NCBI RefSeq assembly: GCF_005747095.1
Contig: NZ_SWLG01000001.1
Location: forward strand, 434,001-498,000
Length of the DNA: 64,000 bases
Source: Exobacillus caeni
Lineage (GTDB): Bacteria; Bacillota; Bacilli; Bacillales; Guptibacillaceae
Direction: 5' to 3'
Shown here piece by piece: positions 63,276-64,000 of the stretch. The position numbers and the translations under genes were made by a program. The notes beneath the pieces are model-generated. The model ran no database searches and was not told the DNA's origin. It saw only the letters and a program-made list of their open reading frames with translations. How positions within the stretch are numbered: the first letter of the stretch is position 1; the number at the start of each line of letters is the position of its first letter.

Positions 63276-63746
63276 TTATTCTGCTGCTTCAGAATCTAAT
63301 TCATCTTTTTTGTCCCATTTTACAAACAGCTGAAGCTTGTTGTTTTTAAATCCTTTTTCCGATTCGTAGGATTCCGTTATACAGTTTTTCATTTCTTGAA
63401 TTTGTTGGGCTAAGAAACCTGCCTCCAATTGGTAGGTGGCTGGAACCTTTTCACGGTTTCTTCTGATAATAAGTTCCGATGACAGGGAAAATGTTAGTTC
63501 ATTCTTTTTTTCCTGTTCAAGTCTAAGTTCGCCCCAGCCTGCCTGTTGGAAAAAAGAAACAACTTCATCTATTGAGCTGAGCGGGAAATCTCTGGCAAGC
63601 CTTCTTCCGGCCCAGTATAAAATTTGTGATTGTTCATTGCCTAACAGCTCTGGAATCAAAACCTGGCGAACCAGTTCAAATCCAAATGCCGAGACGTCGA
63701 TTTCTTTGCTGTAAGATAGATCTTTATAAGTGCGCTTTTTTTTCAT
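63276..63746 (-). CDS. yslB: YslB family protein (DUF2507)
   Basis: 156 residues from ATG 63746, which follows GAGGAGG; the frame extends to 63767 without need. YslB/DUF2507 features: SAFGFELVRQVLIPELLG, ILYWAGRRLARDFPL and a basic-aromatic segment; related to the V4R/Bet3-like fold. Cytosolic, function unknown. Convergent with lysC and adjacent to the sdh locus as in B. subtilis. Confidence 0.9.
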   Translation of the reverse strand: MKKKRTYKDLSYSKEIDVSAFGFELVRQVLIPELLGNEQSQILYWAGRRLARDFPLSSIDEVVSFFQQAGWGELRLEQEKKNELTFSLSSELIIRRNREKVPATYQLEAGFLAQQIQEMKNCITESYESEKGFKNNKLQLFVKWDKKDELDSEAAE

Positions 63747-63819
63747 AACTTCCTCCTCTGCCAACATCTATTATAGCTTGTAAGCGAGTTTTCCTCCATA
63801 GGGGAAAGGATATTTTTCA

Positions 63820-63926
63820 TGCAAACAATGGAGGTTTGCAAGCAAAATACAACCGTTGAAAACTTTAATAAATTAAAATGGAAATGTACGCGTTTTCTTG
63901 ACGCTCCTTTATCACAGGAGTACAAT
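63820..63926 (+). promoter_or_regulatory. Promoter region of the next operon (probably sdhCAB)
   Basis: TTGACG (63898-63903), 17-nt spacer, TACAAT (63921-63926). Upstream, TGCAAAC-N7-GTTTGCA (63820-63840) is an inverted repeat that may be an operator or hairpin. The downstream gene lies outside the window; sdhC is inferred from synteny with lysC-yslB. Confidence 0.6.
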
Positions 63927-64000
63927 GGATATGTCATTATCGACAGAATAATATCATTTCCGCAAGTGGAAAAGCATTGCAAGACAGGGAGTATTGTAGA

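Noticed and set aside
63743-63982. 79-codon minus-strand frame at the right edge
   Set aside because: It overlaps the yslB SD and a good plus-strand promoter; no SD.
1-64000. CRISPR arrays, tRNA, rRNA, phage genes or insertion sequence transposases
   Set aside because: Looked for and not seen: no regularly spaced direct repeats, no transposase-like frame and no tRNA-like cloverleaf recognised by eye.

Overview
The window is a 64-kb chromosomal segment of a low-to-mid GC, endospore-forming Firmicute of the family Bacillaceae. The evidence is the Bacillus-type gene order, AGGAGG-type ribosome binding sites with frequent GTG/TTG starts, sporulation genes (sspI, ytvI, ytaF, ytxC), T-box and lysine riboswitch leaders, and a Fur-box/FadR/CcpN-type regulatory repertoire. 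Genus and species cannot be fixed by reading alone; a Bacillus or Fictibacillus-like organism is the most I would say.

Layout. 1-2.6 kb: 3' end of a thioesterase gene, fxsA, ytvI (minus), ytwI. 2.7-6.3 kb: TCA block citZ-icd-mdh. 6.4-9.5 kb: MaoC-like hot-dog gene, a dispersed repeat, phoP-phoR. 9.8-14.7 kb: polA-mutM-ytaF-coaE. 15.2-18.4 kb: gapB, speD, an unrecognised 129-aa gene, nrdR. 18.7-22.6 kb: dnaB-dnaI, a second and larger copy of the repeat, ytxC. 22.7-26.5 kb: T-box-thrS, then L20 leader-infC-rpmI-rplT. 26.7-32.8 kb: ysdA, cytochrome bd genes (minus), a VTT-domain protein, ysdB, dUTPase, ysdC, sspI. 32.9-44.3 kb: rRNA methyltransferase, T-box-pheS-pheT, rnhC (minus), zapA-cvpA-polX-mutS2-yshE and an unannotated 27-aa membrane peptide. 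44.7-50.5 kb: fatty acid block lcfA / fadR-fadB-etfB-etfA, then trxA. 50.6-59.6 kb: accessory island between trxA and uvrC. 59.8-64 kb: uvrC, lysine riboswitch-lysC, yslB (minus), and a promoter that by synteny probably drives sdhCAB beyond the right edge.

Most of the window is conserved core. The accessory island is the most interesting part. Two Fur-box-controlled units, an acidic duplicated-domain lipoprotein at 50.7 kb and a membrane-anchored relative plus an FTR1 iron permease at 56.3-58.0 kb, are separated by a four-gene ATGA-coupled glycan module (epimerase, UPF0104 flippase-like protein, phosphodiesterase, DPM1-like glycosyltransferase). A GT-C-type membrane glycosyltransferase gene follows. 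I see no EfeO/EfeB-type partner, so this looks like a variant FTR1 iron-uptake system.

Other notable items: a pair of 249/425-bp dispersed elements with imperfect terminal inverted repeats; a second family of hairpin repeats with TTTGCTCTCCC-type ends; a PhoR lacking its extracytoplasmic domain; an exact 13-bp inverted pair of CcpN-like sites at gapB; structured leaders before speD and nrdR; an AUU-started infC; and an in-frame second start inside lysC.
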